Translations under genes and position numbers: made by a program
Source of the DNA: Ruminococcus sp.
Lineage (GTDB): Bacteria; Bacillota_A; Clostridia; Oscillospirales; Acutalibacteraceae
DNA length: 26,324 bases
Assembly (NCBI GenBank): GCA_017481395.1
Contig: JAFUPE010000026.1
Location: forward strand, 1-26,324
Direction: 5' to 3'
The notes under the pieces: model-generated
What the model saw: only the letters and a program-made list of their open reading frames with translations
Databases searched by the model: none
What the model was told of the DNA's origin: nothing
In this document: positions 1 through 8,518 of the stretch, piece by piece
Layout of the letters: each line of letters opens with the position of its first letter
How positions within the stretch are numbered: position 1 is the first letter of the stretch

Positions 1-1356
1 ATCAACAACATCAGCCTTGATATTAAGGACGAGGAGTTTATAACCTTCTTAGGTCCCTCAGGCTGCGGTAAAACCACAACTCTCAGGATTATAGGCGGAT
101 TTTTAGAGCCGGACAGCGGTGACCTTTTTTACGAGGGCAAACGCATCAACGGTACTCCGCCCCACAAGAGAAATATTAACACCGTATTTCAGAAATACGC
201 ACTTTTCCCTCACCTGAATGTTTTTGACAACGTAGCCTTCGGCTTGAAGCTAAAAAAGCTTCCTAAGGCAGAAATCAAGCAAAAGGTAAAGCACATGCTT
301 TCGGTCGTAGACCTTAAGGGTTATGACAAACGCAGTGTAAGCCAGCTTTCCGGTGGTCAGCAGCAGCGTGTAGCTATTGCACGTGCACTTGTATGCGACC
401 CTGACGTGCTTTTACTTGACGAGCCTTTGGGTGCACTTGACCTTAAGCTTCGAAAAGATATGCAGATTGAACTTAAGCGTATTCAGAAAATGACCAAAAA
501 AACCTTTGTATACGTAACCCACGACCAGGAAGAAGCACTTACAATGAGCGACAGAGTTGTGGTTATGAACAATGGTGTGATTGAGCAGATAGGCACTCCT
601 ACCGATATATACAACGAGCCTGCCAATGCCTTTGTAGCTGACTTTATCGGTGAGGCAAACATACTTAACGCTACTATGGTTGAGGATTATAAGGTAAATA
701 TATTGGGAACCGAATTCAAGTGCACCGACGCAGGCTTTGGTAAAAACACACCCGTCGACGTAGTAATAAGACCTGAGGATATCTTGGTAGTGCCTGTTGA
801 AAACGGCATTATCTCGGGCAAGGTTGTAAACACAGTTTTCAAGGGTGTTCATTACGAAATGGAAGTTAAGTGCAAAAACTGCACCCTGCTTATTCACTCT
901 ACGGCAAGCCAGAGTGTAGGCGAAACCATAGGAATGTACGTAACACCCGACAATATCCATATAATGAACAAGCTCTTCCCCACTCCTTACAATGAGTTTG
1001 AGGCTGTGGTTTCTTACTCCAACGAAGAAGAAAACACCACCACAATCATCATTGAAGGCAAAGAGGTAGAAATTAAAGACAGATACTTCGAAAAGGATTC
1101 AAAGCTTCACATTGTTTTACCGCCTACAGGCATTTACGTTGCAGGCGACGGTGTAGGTCAGATAGACGACGTCTACATCGAGTCTGTTATCTGGAAGGGC
1201 GAATACAACGAAATCATAGTAGAGTCAGACGAAAGAAAGTGGCTGATGCACAGTGCTCAAGACGAGCAGGTTGCTACCTATGCCCCCATTTGTTTTGACT
1301 TCAAGGACGCAGTTATTACCTTAGCAGATAGTGCGGAGGGCGAAAATGAAGTCTAA
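1..1356 (+). CDS. potA: Spermidine/putrescine ABC transporter ATP-binding protein PotA (5' end missing)
   Basis: ATPase of a polyamine importer; it drives uptake through PotB/PotC from the cytoplasmic face. The reading frame is open from base 1, so the start lies outside the window; 451 residues remain. Visible motifs: Walker [10 protein letters not shown] (window residues 18-26), Q-loop [11 protein letters not shown] signature [15 protein letters not shown], Walker [12 protein letters not shown], and switch His in [13 protein letters not shown]. After the ATPase a TOBE-type domain covers about residues 253-321. A further ~120 residues follow, including a second stretch (about 370-440) that looks like a repeat of the first TOBE domain. 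Usual PotA proteins are about 350-380 residues, so this one is long. It overlaps potB by 11 bases, and potBCD follow directly, which fixes the polyamine assignment better than the ATPase alone. Confidence 0.93.
   Translation: MNNISLDIKDEEFITFLGPSGCGKTTTLRIIGGFLEPDSGDLFYEGKRINGTPPHKRNINTVFQKYALFPHLNVFDNVAFGLKLKKLPKAEIKQKVKHMLSVVDLKGYDKRSVSQLSGGQQQRVAIARALVCDPDVLLLDEPLGALDLKLRKDMQIELKRIQKMTKKTFVYVTHDQEEALTMSDRVVVMNNGVIEQIGTPTDIYNEPANAFVADFIGEANILNATMVEDYKVNILGTEFKCTDAGFGKNTPVDVVIRPEDILVVPVENGIISGKVVNTVFKGVHYEMEVKCKNCTLLIHSTASQSVGETIGMYVTPDNIHIMNKLFPTPYNEFEAVVSYSNEEENTTTIIIEGKEVEIKDRYFEKDSKLHIVLPPTGIYVAGDGVGQIDDVYIESVIWKGEYNEIIVESDERKWLMHSAQDEQVATYAPICFDFKDAVITLADSAEGENEV
1335..1340 (+). promoter_or_regulatory. 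Ribosome binding site deciding the potB start
   Basis: GGAGGG lies 5 bases before the ATG at 1346, inside the end of potA. An in-frame GTG at 1331 would place the start upstream of this site, so the ATG at 1346 is preferred. Confidence 0.75.
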
Positions 1357-2140
1357 AAAGTTAGCTCTGCCCTACATCCTCTGGATGCTTGTGTTTGTGC
1401 TGGTACCTTTAGGTATGGTTATCGCCTTTGCAATAAGAGACGACGGCGGTAGCTTTACCTTCGAATTCATCAGCAAAGCATGGGGCTACAGGGATGTTTT
1501 CCTGCATTCGCTGTGGGTAGCACTTCTTTCCACAGCTATTTGTCTTTTGCTCGCCTACCCCTTAAGCTACATAATCTCACGGGCAAAGGCAAGAACTCAG
1601 CGTACTGTTATTATGCTTGTAATGGTACCAATGTGGATGAACTTCCTTCTTCGTATTTATGCATGGGTGGTTCTTCTTTCCAAAGGCGGTCCAATTGATT
1701 CGCTTTTAGGGATATTCGGCATACACGTTCCGCTTATAGGCAACACAGGTGCCGTTGTGCTCGGTATGGTTTACGAATTCTTGCCCTTTATGATTTTACC
1801 TTTATATACCGTAATGGGTAAGATTGACAAAAGCCTTATTGAGGCAGCACAGGACTTGGGAAGCAATGGATTTAAGGTTTTCAGCAAGGTAGTACTACCC
1901 TTGTCTGTGCCCGGTATTGTATCGGGCGTTACAATGGTATTTGTGCCTACCGCAAGTACCTTCCTTGTATCTCAGTATTTAGGCGGCACTGACGACATTA
2001 TGATTGGTGACGTTATCGAAAAGGTATTCCAGACCGACAGACACACAGGCTCTGCACTTTCGCTCTGCCTTATGGTTATAATTCTGCTGTTCATTATTGT
2101 TATGAACCGCTTCGGTGACGAGGAGGCGGTTGGCGTATGA
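1346..2140 (+). CDS. potB: Spermidine/putrescine ABC transporter permease PotB
   Basis: Inner-membrane permease of the polyamine importer, 264 residues, about six hydrophobic segments. The binding-protein-dependent permease EAA loop is visible near the C-terminal third ([20 protein letters not shown] followed by PGIVSG), which docks on PotA. An N-terminal hydrophobic segment follows a short basic tail (MKSKK). I chose ATG 1346 rather than the in-frame GTG at 1331 because GGAGGG sits between them. It overlaps potA by 11 bases, and its stop shares the ATGA of potC, so the three genes are probably translationally coupled. The length matches the family. Confidence 0.92.
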   Translation: MKSKKLALPYILWMLVFVLVPLGMVIAFAIRDDGGSFTFEFISKAWGYRDVFLHSLWVALLSTAICLLLAYPLSYIISRAKARTQRTVIMLVMVPMWMNFLLRIYAWVVLLSKGGPIDSLLGIFGIHVPLIGNTGAVVLGMVYEFLPFMILPLYTVMGKIDKSLIEAAQDLGSNGFKVFSKVVLPLSVPGIVSGVTMVFVPTASTFLVSQYLGGTDDIMIGDVIEKVFQTDRHTGSALSLCLMVIILLFIIVMNRFGDEEAVGV

Positions 2141-2940
2141 GAAAAATGAAATTTGGCAGTAAGCTTTACATACTGCTTATTATGATGTTTCTTTACGCAC
2201 CTATTGCGGTGCTTATAGCCTACTCCTTTAATGACGGAAAAACCACCGTCTGGAAAGGCTTTACCTTTGACTGGTACGTTGAGCTTTTCAAAGACTCGTC
2301 AATTATGACTTCTCTTTACAACACCTTAACAGTTGCACTTTTAGCCGCGTTGGTGTCTACTCTTTTAGGTACCCTTGCCGCTATCGGTATGTACAATTTC
2401 CGTGGTGCTCCCAGAAAGATTTTTCAGACGGTTTCAAACATTCCCATTATTAACCCCGAGATTGTAACAGGCGTTTCTTTAATGCTTTTCTTTACTTTTC
2501 TCGGCAGAATGTTTGACTTTGAAATGGGCTTTGTAACGGTGTTGCTTGCTCATATCGGATTTTGCACGCCTTACGTTATACTTTCGGTTGCTCCTAAAAT
2601 CCGCCAAATGGACCACAACATCTACGAGGCTGCATTAGATTTAGGCTGTAACCAGATTCAGGCTTTTTTTAAGGTAGTGATTTTTGAGCTTTTACCCGGT
2701 ATTCTTTCCGGATTTCTCATAAGCTTTACCTATTCGCTTGATGACTTTGTTATCACATATTTTACCCGCGGCAGTAAGTTTCAGACTTTGCCCATTGAGA
2801 TATATACCATGATAAGAAAACGTATATCTCCGAAAATAAACGCTTTATCAACTATACTTTTCTTAGTTGTTTTTACAGTTTTGATTATCACCAACATCCG
2901 TGATTATAAGGCGGAGAAAAAATTACAGAATTCTAAATAA
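2137..2940 (+). CDS. potC: Spermidine/putrescine ABC transporter permease PotC
   Basis: Second permease of the polyamine importer, 267 residues, six predicted hydrophobic spans. The EAA loop is present (YEAALDLGCNQIQAFFKVV, then LLPGILSG). The segment SFTYSLDDFVITYFTRG before the last span is typical of PotC. Start ATG at 2137 overlaps the potB stop as ATGA; AGGAGG at 2121-2126 is a strong ribosome binding site 10 bases upstream. Thirteen bases separate it from potD. Partner assignment as PotC rather than a second PotB rests on order and the DDFV motif. Confidence 0.92.
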   Translation: MRKMKFGSKLYILLIMMFLYAPIAVLIAYSFNDGKTTVWKGFTFDWYVELFKDSSIMTSLYNTLTVALLAALVSTLLGTLAAIGMYNFRGAPRKIFQTVSNIPIINPEIVTGVSLMLFFTFLGRMFDFEMGFVTVLLAHIGFCTPYVILSVAPKIRQMDHNIYEAALDLGCNQIQAFFKVVIFELLPGILSGFLISFTYSLDDFVITYFTRGSKFQTLPIEIYTMIRKRISPKINALSTILFLVVFTVLIITNIRDYKAEKKLQNSK

Positions 2941-2953
2941 GGGAGATAGATAA

Positions 2954-4024
2954 ATGAAAAAAACAATCTGCATTTTAATGGTACTTGTTCTCGCAATCGG
3001 TGCTACTTTTACACTCAGCGGTTGCGGCAAAAGCTATGACAGCGAAATCAATGTTTTCAACTGGGGCGAGAACATCAGCGACGGCACTTCAGGCTCTATG
3101 GACGTTATCAAAGAGTTTGAGGATAAATACAACATCAAGGTTAACTACACCACCTATGAGACAAACGAAGAGCTTTACTCGATTTTAAGCTCCTCCAACT
3201 CAAGCTACGATATAGTAATCCCCTCTGACTATATGATTGAAAAGCTTATAGCCGAGGATTTGCTAACAGAGATTAACTTTGAAAATATTCCGAATTACTC
3301 AAATATCGCTGAAACCTACAAAAACCTGCCCTTCGACCCCGATAACAAATATTCTGTTCCTTATACATGGGGTGTGGTTGCACTTTGCTACAACACCACA
3401 ATGGTTAACGGTCAACAGATTAAGGGCTTTGCAGATTTATGGAATGAAAACCTCAAGGGCGATATTCTTATGATTGACAACAGCCGCGACGCAATGGCAA
3501 TTGCAATGCAGCTTTCAGGCATTACCCCCGACAAATTCACAAAAGCCGAGGTAGATACAGCCGCCAAGAAGCTTTCAGAGCAGAAGCCTTTGCTTAAAAA
3601 GTACGTTATGGATATGGTATTCACCGAAATGGAGGGCGAGCAGGCAGCTATTGCTCCCTACTATGCAGGCGATGTTTACTCTATGATTCAGAACAACGAA
3701 AACCTTACCTACTGTCTGCCCGAGGAAGGCTCCAACTTCTTTGTTGACTCTATGTGTATTCCAAAGTCCACACAGAACAAAGAAGGTGCCGAGCTTTTCA
3801 TCAACTTTATGCTTGAGGCTGAGGTAGGTGCCGCAAATGCAGAGTATATCGGCTACTCAACACCTAACACTGCCGCTTTCGAGCTTTTACCCGAAGAGAT
3901 TAAGTCTTCTGAGCTTATCTATCCTTCCGAGGAATACTTAAGCAAATGCTACTCCTTCGCAGACCTTGACAAGGAAGTTTACTCCTATATGCAGGAAAAA
4001 TTCATTGAAGTTAAGGCTGAGTAA
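2954..4024 (+). CDS. potD: Spermidine/putrescine-binding lipoprotein PotD
   Basis: Extracytoplasmic polyamine-binding protein, 356 residues, anchored as a lipoprotein. The signal peptide MKKTICILMVLVLAIGATF ends in lipobox LSGC (Cys24). The mature start (INVFNWGENISDG) and the downstream NYTTYETNEELYS match the PotD/PotF fold, as does the Trp-Gly pair in YTWGVVALCYN. The ribosome binding site GGGAG is at 2941-2945. It is the last gene of potABCD and is followed by a strong bidirectional hairpin. Whether it prefers spermidine or putrescine cannot be told from sequence reading alone. Confidence 0.93.
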   Translation: MKKTICILMVLVLAIGATFTLSGCGKSYDSEINVFNWGENISDGTSGSMDVIKEFEDKYNIKVNYTTYETNEELYSILSSSNSSYDIVIPSDYMIEKLIAEDLLTEINFENIPNYSNIAETYKNLPFDPDNKYSVPYTWGVVALCYNTTMVNGQQIKGFADLWNENLKGDILMIDNSRDAMAIAMQLSGITPDKFTKAEVDTAAKKLSEQKPLLKKYVMDMVFTEMEGEQAAIAPYYAGDVYSMIQNNENLTYCLPEEGSNFFVDSMCIPKSTQNKEGAELFINFMLEAEVGAANAEYIGYSTPNTAAFELLPEEIKSSELIYPSEEYLSKCYSFADLDKEVYSYMQEKFIEVKAE

Positions 4025-4042
4025 TTAAAAATAATAAATATT

Positions 4043-4078
4043 AAAGGCGATTGACTTTATTACTGTCAATCGCCTTTT
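4043..4078. terminator. Bidirectional intrinsic terminator between potD and the TVP38 gene
   Basis: A 13-bp perfect stem (4043-4055 with 4065-4077) encloses a 9-base loop. It carries TTTT on the + side and an AT-rich run on the - side. It sits in the 55-base gap between convergent genes, so it can end both units. Confidence 0.88.
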
Positions 4079-4079
4079 G

Positions 4080-4838
4080 TTATATGCTTTTCTTTTTCTC
4101 TTTATATGCCTTACGCTTGTCTACAAATTTATTGTAAGCCACAACGCCCATAAGCCCCATAGCGGCAGACGCCGCAAAAATAAGGATTGATGTAACAAAG
4201 TTTCCTTCGCTTAGCTTATCCCCTACTAAAATTGAGGAAATCACCGAAGGAATCCTCGCCACTGTTGAAATTATAAGAAACTCGTGAAACTTAATATTTG
4301 TAAGACCTGCAAAGTAAGTAAGCAAATCCTTGGGAGTTCCTATGGTAAAGAACACAAGGAAGATTATGCTTTTAAGCTTTCGCTCATTATTTAAAAATTT
4401 AAGGCTGTTAATTTTCTCTCGCGAGACAAAAACCTCAACCAGCTTTACGCCGAATTTGCGAACAAGCAGAAAGATTATAGCCGAGCCTATGGCAGAGCCC
4501 CCAAGACAAACCAGAAGTCCGCCCCACGTGCCGAAAGCAAGACCGCAGCCAACCTCAACAACCTCACCGGGAATCAGTGCCACAATTACTTGCAGGACCT
4601 GAATACCAAGGGCAACAAGCCACCCCCAAGCACCAAAGGAATCTATGCGGGTCTGAAACTCCGAGATATGCCCGAGCTCAAATATTCCTACTCTTTTCCA
4701 CAGAAACCACGTAAGCCATACGCTAAGTGCTAAAAGCACCGCAATCGAAGCAACTGCGAAAATACGCCTTTTTAAAATATACCTTTTTTCAGAAGCATTG
4801 CTCTGTTTTATATTTCCTTTTTCCATTTCCCTGTTCAA
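4080..4838 (-). CDS. TVP38/TMEM64 (VTT/DedA-like) family membrane protein
   Basis: Integral membrane protein of the VTT/SNARE-associated family, 252 residues. The family is related to DedA and is linked in other organisms to lipid scrambling or envelope homeostasis; the substrate here is unknown. Family marks: the re-entrant-type segment IPGEVVEVGCGLAFGTWGG, the following GGSAIGSAIIFLLVRKFG, and FFTIGTPKDLLTYFAGLT later on. The C-terminus is basic (KRKAYKEKKKSI). The likely start is a TTG at 4838, with GGAG 8 bases upstream, inside the 3' end of the HAD gene. The in-frame ATG at 4826 has an SD-like AGGG only two bases away, which is poor spacing. Last gene of the cohesin/cyclophilin/HAD operon, 3 bases after the HAD stop. 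Confidence 0.85.
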   Translation of the reverse strand: MNREMEKGNIKQSNASEKRYILKRRIFAVASIAVLLALSVWLTWFLWKRVGIFELGHISEFQTRIDSFGAWGWLVALGIQVLQVIVALIPGEVVEVGCGLAFGTWGGLLVCLGGSAIGSAIIFLLVRKFGVKLVEVFVSREKINSLKFLNNERKLKSIIFLVFFTIGTPKDLLTYFAGLTNIKFHEFLIISTVARIPSVISSILVGDKLSEGNFVTSILIFAASAAMGLMGVVAYNKFVDKRKAYKEKKKSI

Positions 4839-4841
4839 GCT

Positions 4842-5690
4842 TTAATCTCCAATACCCTTAAGCTGCATCTGATTTATCTCAGTAAGAGCATCACTAATTA
4901 CTACCTTTTTGATGATGTTCTTAACAGTTCTGTCAAGCTCACCGTCAACCGAGTAATCTGCAGGAAAAATAAAATCGACCCTGTCTTTAATAAGAAGCTC
5001 TTCAACCTTTTTCTTAGAATCATCCTGATAAACAGCAATAGCCTGACCGCCGTAAGCCTTCATCATTTTCATGCAAGGTACGTCGGAAAGACCGTCGCCT
5101 ATGTAAATCATATTTGTAAAGGGTACACGTTTAGAGTCATCGGGCATAGAGCGATTAAGGTCAACATCATTGGATACATCCAACACACCCTTGTTAATAC
5201 GGTAAACAAACTGAGTTTTGTTGGTATAGTTTACGGCGGTTTTAGGCCATGCGGCGTTACCCTGCTCGTCATAATAAAACTCGCAGGCAAAAATCTCGGT
5301 AAACTTGTCGGCAATAGATGTGCCTTCAATAATTTCCTTCATACCCGACGAGATAACGTAGTGCTCAATTCTGGCTCCCTGCTCCTTACCAAAGGCATTG
5401 ATACGGTCAAACCAAGTGTCAACGCCATTGTAAAGCTCAACGTTTCTGCCGCTTTCAACAAAGCTTTCGCGTTTTAAAGAAACACCCTTTTCGCGGCATC
5501 GTTTTACGCAGGTATACATATACGCAAGAATTCCGTCCATTTTCTGTGCTCTGCCAAAGCCGTTAGCCTCTGCCCAGAAATCCTCACTGCTCATATTAAG
5601 CTTAGGGATAAGGTCGTACTCCTGCATATCACGAGTGCAAAGGGTTTTATCAAAGTCATACATAATTGCTATAATAGGCTCTGCTTGCAT
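4842..5690 (-). CDS. HAD-superfamily phosphatase (phosphoserine-phosphatase-like, HAD-IB)
   Basis: Predicted cytoplasmic haloacid-dehalogenase-type phosphatase, 282 residues. Motif I is DFDKTL at residues 12-17 (nucleophile Asp12, acid/base Asp14). Motif II is the Ser of VISSGMKE, and motif IV is the acidic pair in YIGDGLSDVPCM. A long insertion between motifs I and II (a helical cap) fits the IB subclass that includes phosphoserine phosphatase, but the substrate is not evident. ATG 5690 is chosen because AAGGAG lies 7 bases upstream; the frame extends further to 5756, but that part overlaps the cyclophilin gene end. It follows the cyclophilin lipoprotein gene by 28 bases. Confidence 0.85.
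   Translation of the reverse strand: MQAEPIIAIMYDFDKTLCTRDMQEYDLIPKLNMSSEDFWAEANGFGRAQKMDGILAYMYTCVKRCREKGVSLKRESFVESGRNVELYNGVDTWFDRINAFGKEQGARIEHYVISSGMKEIIEGTSIADKFTEIFACEFYYDEQGNAAWPKTAVNYTNKTQFVYRINKGVLDVSNDVDLNRSMPDDSKRVPFTNMIYIGDGLSDVPCMKMMKAYGGQAIAVYQDDSKKKVEELLIKDRVDFIFPADYSVDGELDRTVKNIIKKVVISDALTEINQMQLKGIGD
4847..4850 (-). promoter_or_regulatory. Ribosome binding site supporting a TTG start
   Basis: GGAG on the - strand lies 8 bases before TTG 4838 and overlaps the last codons of the upstream HAD gene. This arrangement suggests coupled translation and favours TTG over the ATG at 4826. Confidence 0.55.
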
Positions 5691-5718
5691 AAAAACTCTC
5701 CTTTGCTTAGATAGTAAA

Positions 5719-6648
5719 TCAGTTTGCTTTGTAAGTTGTAATCTCAACAGACTCAAGAATTACGTCTGTTTCAGGTTTGCTAACCTCACCGCTTCCGTTA
5801 TCTACCACCTTAACATTGGCAATAGCATCAACTACGTCCATACCGTCAATTACCTGAGCAAATACTGTGTGACCGCCTGATGCCCTTAAAGCACCGTCAA
5901 GGTGAATGTTACCGCCGTTTTCCTCGTAAAGCTTGTAAACTTCTTCAGTGATAGCATGCTTTAAGGGGTTAATACCGCCGTTGGCATTAATGAAATCCTC
6001 AACTGTGGGATAAGCGGCTGTAAACTGTGCACCGTAAGATGCGGCGTACTGATTATAGTAATTCTCGTACATTGCATACATATCTTCATAATCAGAAATG
6101 CTGTCGCGGCTAAAGGAATCTGCACTCTTCTGATTAATAAAGAACTGGCTGCCATTTGTGTTAATGCCACTGTTTGCCATAGCTACAGAGCCGCGGATAT
6201 TATAAAGAGTATCGGCAAACTCGTCCTCGAAAGCAGAGCCAAAGGCACTTTTTCCGCCTGTGCCATCGCCCTTTTCGTAGTCGCCGCCCTGAATCATAAA
6301 GTCTTTGTATACACGATGGAAAACTGTGTTGTCGTACTTGCCCTGCTCGGCAAGAGTAATGAAGTTCTCAACAGCCTTAGGAGCATTTTCGGGGAACAAT
6401 CTCCAAGTGATGTCACCCATAGACGTATGAAGAATTGCGATTTTATCGCCTTCGGCAGGCATCTCTAACTGGTAGCCTACCTTATGCTCTGTGTCTTTCT
6501 TAACAAGAGAGTTAACAGAAGGCAAAACAACCGATGCATCAGCACCCGAATTATCATCGGTGTCACCATTACAGCAAGCCAAGCTGAAGCCACAGCAAAG
6601 TGCAAGAGATGAAAGTAAAATGGTTTTTAAAATACTTTTGATTTTCAT
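5719..6648 (-). CDS. Cyclophilin-type peptidyl-prolyl isomerase, probable lipoprotein
   Basis: Peptidyl-prolyl cis-trans isomerase, 309 residues, probably acting outside the membrane. The N-terminus has a basic start, a hydrophobic core and a Cys-Cys pair at 25-26, consistent with a lipoprotein signal although the lipobox is not canonical. Cyclophilin core: [22 protein letters not shown], then the catalytic Arg motif [15 protein letters not shown] and SQFFINQ. The end is [28 protein letters not shown] (split here only by words). An insertion of about 65-70 residues, rich in Tyr, lies between FFINQ and HLDG. Similar inserts occur in clostridial cyclophilins. The start ATG has AAAGGAT upstream. 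It lies 18 bases after the cohesin-like gene. Confidence 0.9.
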   Translation of the reverse strand: MKIKSILKTILLSSLALCCGFSLACCNGDTDDNSGADASVVLPSVNSLVKKDTEHKVGYQLEMPAEGDKIAILHTSMGDITWRLFPENAPKAVENFITLAEQGKYDNTVFHRVYKDFMIQGGDYEKGDGTGGKSAFGSAFEDEFADTLYNIRGSVAMANSGINTNGSQFFINQKSADSFSRDSISDYEDMYAMYENYYNQYAASYGAQFTAAYPTVEDFINANGGINPLKHAITEEVYKLYEENGGNIHLDGALRASGGHTVFAQVIDGMDVVDAIANVKVVDNGSGEVSKPETDVILESVEITTYKAN

Positions 6649-6666
6649 AGGTTTTTATCCTTTCGG

Positions 6667-7353
6667 TTATTTTATTTCCTCGGAGTACTCAATGTCTCCG
6701 ACAATTCTGTAGTCGCTGACATACGGCTCGCTTTTTACCGAGTCCATATATTCTAAGGTTGTGCTTATAGCGGTACCGCCCGAGTCCAGCACCTTAAATT
6801 TAAAGGAAACAAGGCTTCCTCCGTTTGTAAAGTCCATACCGTTTAAATTAACAGCATTGAACTTTATCATATTCTGCATTTCGGTATTACAAACAACCAA
6901 ACCGCCCGCTACAGGAAACATCTCGGCTGTATCCGCTTTAATAAGCTCAAGCATTCCTGAGTCGTAATTTGTTGTAGCCTGAAAATCCTCTAACGCCTCA
7001 GGAGTTTTAAGGTTAAACACATAGTTTATAACGTCACCTGAGTAGCAGGTATAGGTTTTGCCGTCAACGTTTACTATACAGGGCTCATCTGATTTATCCT
7101 CATCAAAATCATTATTATAGTCGGGAACAAAAATATTTTCAGTCTGTAATAATTCAGCGGCCTCGGTTTTTGCCTCGGTTACTTTTGCTTCTGTTTCGGC
7201 AGGCGTAGTTATGGCTACGCTTGATGAAACAACCATTGTCGGCGAAGTCTCAGCTTCGTCGGGCGTGCTGTCGGGCTTTTCACAGCCGCTTAAAGCCATG
7301 GACGAAAAAAACACCGTACAAAGTACTGCGGCTAATATTTTTCGCCTGTTCAT
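6667..7353 (-). CDS. Cohesin-like domain lipoprotein
   Basis: Small surface lipoprotein, 228 residues. The signal peptide MNRRKILAAVLCTVFFSSM ends in lipobox ALSGC (Cys24). A Thr/Glu/Ala-rich linker with repeated TEAK words runs to about residue 75. The remaining ~135 residues resemble a single cohesin or related carbohydrate-binding-type beta sandwich: GDVINYVFNLKTPEALEDFQ, the TNYDSGMLEL strand, and GGSLVSFKFKVLD near the end. Cohesins normally bind dockerins; I see no dockerin repeat nearby, so the binding partner is unknown. First gene of the operon, served by the promoter at 7389-7417; AGGGAGG stands upstream of the ATG at 7353. The cohesin call is by eye. Confidence 0.62.
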   Translation of the reverse strand: MNRRKILAAVLCTVFFSSMALSGCEKPDSTPDEAETSPTMVVSSSVAITTPAETEAKVTEAKTEAAELLQTENIFVPDYNNDFDEDKSDEPCIVNVDGKTYTCYSGDVINYVFNLKTPEALEDFQATTNYDSGMLELIKADTAEMFPVAGGLVVCNTEMQNMIKFNAVNLNGMDFTNGGSLVSFKFKVLDSGGTAISTTLEYMDSVKSEPYVSDYRIVGDIEYSEEIK

Positions 7354-7388
7354 AATACATATACCTCCCTATTATAAACATTATTTTA

Positions 7389-7417
7389 ATTATAGCCTTT
7401 ATTGTTAATTTTTTCAA
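7389..7417 (-). promoter_or_regulatory. Sigma-A-type promoter for the cohesin/cyclophilin/HAD/TVP38 operon
   Basis: On the - strand, TTGAAA (7412-7417), a 17-base spacer and TATAAT (7389-7394) lead into a short leader before the ATG at 7353. It lies in the 153-base divergent gap with the S1-domain gene. I see no comparably good + strand promoter there. Confidence 0.75.
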
Positions 7418-7506
7418 GTAGAACTAAAAATTTCACACGCTCTACACATAACTTAAATCAAAAAAACATAAGAATGAATACATTTAAATAAAGCGGAGGT
7501 TTATAA

Positions 7507-8430
7507 ATGAGCGACTTTTTACCTGAGGGTTGTCTTATAGAAGAGGACACAAACGCCATGTATATGCAGAGCATCACAAGCCTTACCGAGGCCTACAGAG
7601 AGCAAAGAATATTAGAGGCAAGGGCGACTGTATGCGACTCTAACCACAACCTGACCGTTGACCTTGGTCCCATTAAGGGTATTATTCCCCGAAAGGAAGG
7701 GGCAATAGGAATTAAAGAGGGTAAGGTAAGAGATATTGCGGTTATTTCACGTGTTAACCGACCTGTAAGCTTTGTTATTACAGGCTTTGACCGAGACTCA
7801 AGCGGTCAGACGGTGGCTATGCTTTCCCGAGAAAAAGCCCAGCGTCGGTGTATGCAAAGCTTTGTGTCAACACTCTCCTGCGGCGATGTTGTAGATGCAC
7901 GCATTACCCATCTTGAGACCTTCGGTGCTTTTGCGGATATTGGATGCGGAATCGTGGCATTGATGCCCATTGACACAATTTCGGTATCCCGCATTGAGCA
8001 CCCCCGAGAACGCTTCGAGGTTGGTATGAACATAAAAGCTATAATAAAATCCTGCGACAACGGCAGAATTTCTCTCAGCCACAAGGAGCTTTTAGGCACC
8101 TGGCAAGAAAATGCCGACAACTTCTCGGCAGGCGAAACCGTAGCAGGCGTGGTTCGCTCGGTTGAAAGTTACGGTGCTTTTGTAGAGCTTAGCCCGAATT
8201 TAGCCGGACTTGCCGAATGCAAAGAAGGTATTAAGGTGGGTCAACAGGCAAGCGTATACATTAAAAGTATTATCCCCCAGAAAATGAAGGTTAAGCTGAT
8301 TATTGTAGAAACCTTTGAGGGTAATTATGCCCCAACTCAGCCTAAGTATTTCTTCGAGGGAAATCACATAGACGAGTTCATTTACTCTCCGGAAAACTGC
8401 GAAAAATTTATTGCCACCAGATTTTCGTAG
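7507..8430 (+). CDS. S1 RNA-binding domain protein (ribosomal protein S1-like)
   Basis: RNA-binding protein of 307 residues built mainly of OB-fold S1 units. The clearest unit is about residues 119-188 (VVDARITHLETFGAFADIG, later SLSHKELLGTW). A second is about 197-258 (GETVAGVVRSVESYGAFVEL, then the LAGLAECK segment). The N-terminal 39-108 looks like a more degenerate S1 unit (GIIPRKE). This is the short clostridial S1-like protein, not the full-length ribosomal S1; a role in translation or RNA handling is inferred. GGAGG at 7495-7499 is 7 bases before the ATG. It stands alone, with its own downstream neighbour promoter at 8461. Confidence 0.82.
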   Translation: MSDFLPEGCLIEEDTNAMYMQSITSLTEAYREQRILEARATVCDSNHNLTVDLGPIKGIIPRKEGAIGIKEGKVRDIAVISRVNRPVSFVITGFDRDSSGQTVAMLSREKAQRRCMQSFVSTLSCGDVVDARITHLETFGAFADIGCGIVALMPIDTISVSRIEHPRERFEVGMNIKAIIKSCDNGRISLSHKELLGTWQENADNFSAGETVAGVVRSVESYGAFVELSPNLAGLAECKEGIKVGQQASVYIKSIIPQKMKVKLIIVETFEGNYAPTQPKYFFEGNHIDEFIYSPENCEKFIATRFS

Positions 8431-8460
8431 CCGCTGTCCTTTTTATCGCCCTCTGTTTGG

Positions 8461-8490
8461 TTGACAAGAAAAGCCCCTTGGTGTTATGAT
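8461..8490 (+). promoter_or_regulatory. Promoter for rmuC
   Basis: TTGACA (8461-8466), an 18-base spacer and TATGAT (8485-8490). A GTTATG/CATAAC inverted repeat (8483-8488 and 8496-8501) overlaps the -10 and the expected start of transcription. The ribosome binding site AAGGAG (8505-8510) follows, 8 bases before the ATG. Confidence 0.75.
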
Positions 8491-8518
8491 AAAACCATAA
8501 CAAAAAGGAGCTGATAAA

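Noticed and set aside
412..960. A 182-codon open frame on the - strand inside potA
   Set aside because: It lies wholly within a strongly conserved ATPase gene, has no ribosome binding site and gives no recognisable protein. It is a shadow of codon bias in the + strand.
6667..7353. A cellulosome scaffoldin
   Set aside because: There is only one cohesin-like domain, it is lipid-anchored, and there is no dockerin or cellulose-binding module nearby, so a scaffoldin role is not supported.
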